A stretch of DNA of 64,000 bases from Agrobacterium tumefaciens (GTDB taxonomy: Bacteria; Pseudomonadota; Alphaproteobacteria; Rhizobiales; Rhizobiaceae), in assembly GCF_013337285.1 (NCBI RefSeq), contig NZ_SUPW01000004.1:248001-312000 (forward strand), read 5' to 3'. The notes beneath the pieces are model-generated. The model did no database searches and was not told the DNA's origin. It saw nothing but the letters and a program-made list of their open reading frames with translations. The translations under genes and the position numbers were made by a program. This document shows, one piece after another, positions 63,200 through 64,000 of this stretch (its first letter is position 1; the number at the start of each line of letters is the position of its first letter).

Positions 63200-64000
63200 T
63201 CAGGGCACGATCAGCGTGCCGGCGCCTTCCGTGAAGATTTCCAGAAGCACGGAATGCGGGGTCTTGCCGTTGAGGATTACCACGCCCTGCACGCCGGCCT
63301 TGATGGCCTCGATGCATGTCTCGACCTTCGGGATCATGCCGCCGGAAATCGTGCCGTCCTTGATGAGCGCGCGTGCCTGCGAAACCGTCAGTTCCTTGAT
63401 GAGTTCCTTGTTGCGATCAAGAACGCCCGGCACATCGGTCAGGAACAGCAGTCGCGTCGCATTGAGCGCGCCGGCAATGGCCCCGGCAAAGGTATCCGCG
63501 TTGATGTTGTAGGTAGCGCCATCTCGGCCGGGAGCGACGGGGGCGATGACCGGGATCATTTCCGACTTGGCGAGCAGGTCGAGCAGTGTGCGGTCAACTT
63601 CCACGACTTCTCCGACGAAACCGAGATCGAGAACACGCTCGATATTGCTGTCGGGATCGATGACGGTCTTTTTCGCCTTTTCGGCGAAGACCATGTTGCC
63701 GTCCTTGCCGCACAGGCCGATCGCCCATTCGCCCGTCTGGTTGATGAGCGCGACGATTTCCTTGTTGATCGAACCGGCCAGAACCATTTCGACAATCTCG
63801 ACCGTCTTGGCGTCTGTGACACGAAGGCCGCCTTCGAATTTCGATTCGATGCCCATCTTGGTCAGCATCGCGCCGATCTGCGGGCCGCCGCCATGGACGA
63901 CGATGGGGTTGATGCCGGACTGCTTCAACAGGGCGATATCTTCCGCGAAAGCCTTGCCGAGTGTCGAATCCCCCATGGCGTGACCACCATATTTTACGAC
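63200..64000 (-). CDS. argB: ArgB: acetylglutamate kinase (5' end beyond window)
   Basis: At least 266 residues are visible and the frame runs off the right edge: [18 protein letters not shown], typical of the N-terminal region of ArgB, is partly at the boundary, so about 25-30 residues are missing. [10 protein letters not shown] (glutamate/phosphate site), GLCGKDGNM and [23 protein letters not shown] and [12 protein letters not shown] are kinase-family hallmarks. It phosphorylates N-acetylglutamate in arginine synthesis, the feedback-controlled step. The internal ATG at 63976 is not the real start. Confidence 0.97.
   Translation of the reverse strand, partial: VVKYGGHAMGDSTLGKAFAEDIALLKQSGINPIVVHGGGPQIGAMLTKMGIESKFEGGLRVTDAKTVEIVEMVLAGSINKEIVALINQTGEWAIGLCGKDGNMVFAEKAKKTVIDPDSNIERVLDLGFVGEVVEVDRTLLDLLAKSEMIPVIAPVAPGRDGATYNINADTFAGAIAGALNATRLLFLTDVPGVLDRNKELIKELTVSQARALIKDGTISGGMIPKVETCIEAIKAGVQGVVILNGKTPHSVLLEIFTEGAGTLIVP

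Noticed and set aside
1..64000. Mobile elements, phage genes, CRISPR arrays, toxin-antitoxin or defence modules
   Set aside because: No transposase, integrase, direct-repeat spacer pattern or paired small toxin genes were found; base use is even throughout.

Overview
This is a gene-dense (about 90% coding) piece of core chromosome from an alphaproteobacterium of the Rhizobiaceae, most likely Agrobacterium (A. tumefaciens/fabrum group). The case rests on the gene content and order: ubiE-ubiB next to mutM; rpsT-dnaA without an obvious origin; hemW-rdgB-rph divergent from hrcA-grpE; ptsN-hpf-rpoN-lptBAC; mutS-glnD-murJ; a fur/mur-olsA-miaB-phoH-ybeY-corC-lnt-praR-metK series; the PraR-type regulator; OlsA/OlsB/OlsE ornithine-lipid enzymes; GANTC sites; and rhizobial palindromic repeats. 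I see no insertion sequence, prophage, CRISPR array, tRNA or rRNA. Sixty-three protein genes are called; the first (olsE) and last (argB) are cut by the window edges.

Layout. 1-3.6 kb (minus): olsE, a small secreted protein with a duplicated Cys motif, ubiB, ubiE. 3.7-8.4 kb (plus): mutM, an enoyl-CoA hydratase, rpsT, a 770-bp regulatory gap, dnaA. 8.4-11.0 kb (minus): hemW, rdgB, rph. 11.1-13.0 kb (plus): hrcA, grpE. 13.1-18.2 kb (minus): ptsN, long hpf, rpoN, lptB, lptA, lptC, joining the nitrogen PTS/sigma-54 module to the LPS-export module. 18.4-47.8 kb (plus) is a nearly unbroken run: sppA, ihfB, lapA, two RNA methyltransferases, lspA, a hybrid kinase, olsB, mutS, glnD, murJ, a VOC protein, trpS, usp, nfuA-like, tsaB, rimI, fur/mur, olsA, miaB, phoH, ybeY, corC, lnt, praR, metK, trmB. 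47.8-50 kb (minus): ribokinase, rmuC. 50-52.4 kb (plus): def, fmt, truA. 52.4-55.1 kb (minus): a membrane protein, dapE, dapD. The tail carries a LOG-family protein, a chemoreceptor, a nucleoside hydrolase, hsp20 plus its DUF1150 partner, an EF-hand protein, a pyrimidine 5'-nucleotidase, a DMT transporter and argB.

The genes work together in several themes: translation and RNA modification (rpsT, trpS, def, fmt, truA, trmB, miaB, tsaB, rimI, ybeY, hpf); envelope building (lptABC, lspA, lnt, murJ, olsA/B/E, sppA); protein folding and stress (hrcA, grpE, hsp20, usp); nitrogen signalling (glnD, rpoN, ptsN); and genome maintenance (mutM, mutS, dnaA, rdgB, rmuC).

No obviously new multi-gene system is present. 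The most interesting signals are non-coding: (i) five copies of a nested palindrome, most starting within a few bases of a stop codon, with compensatory changes in both arms; (ii) a heat-shock-type promoter followed by a leader that folds like a ROSE RNA thermometer in front of the small heat-shock gene; (iii) a cluster of five GANTC (CcrM) sites plus a leader hairpin upstream of dnaA; (iv) a well-matched sigma-54 promoter on the strand opposite to rpoN, just upstream of rpoN; (v) a 22-bp dyad between praR and metK. All were read by eye; no database search or folding program was run.
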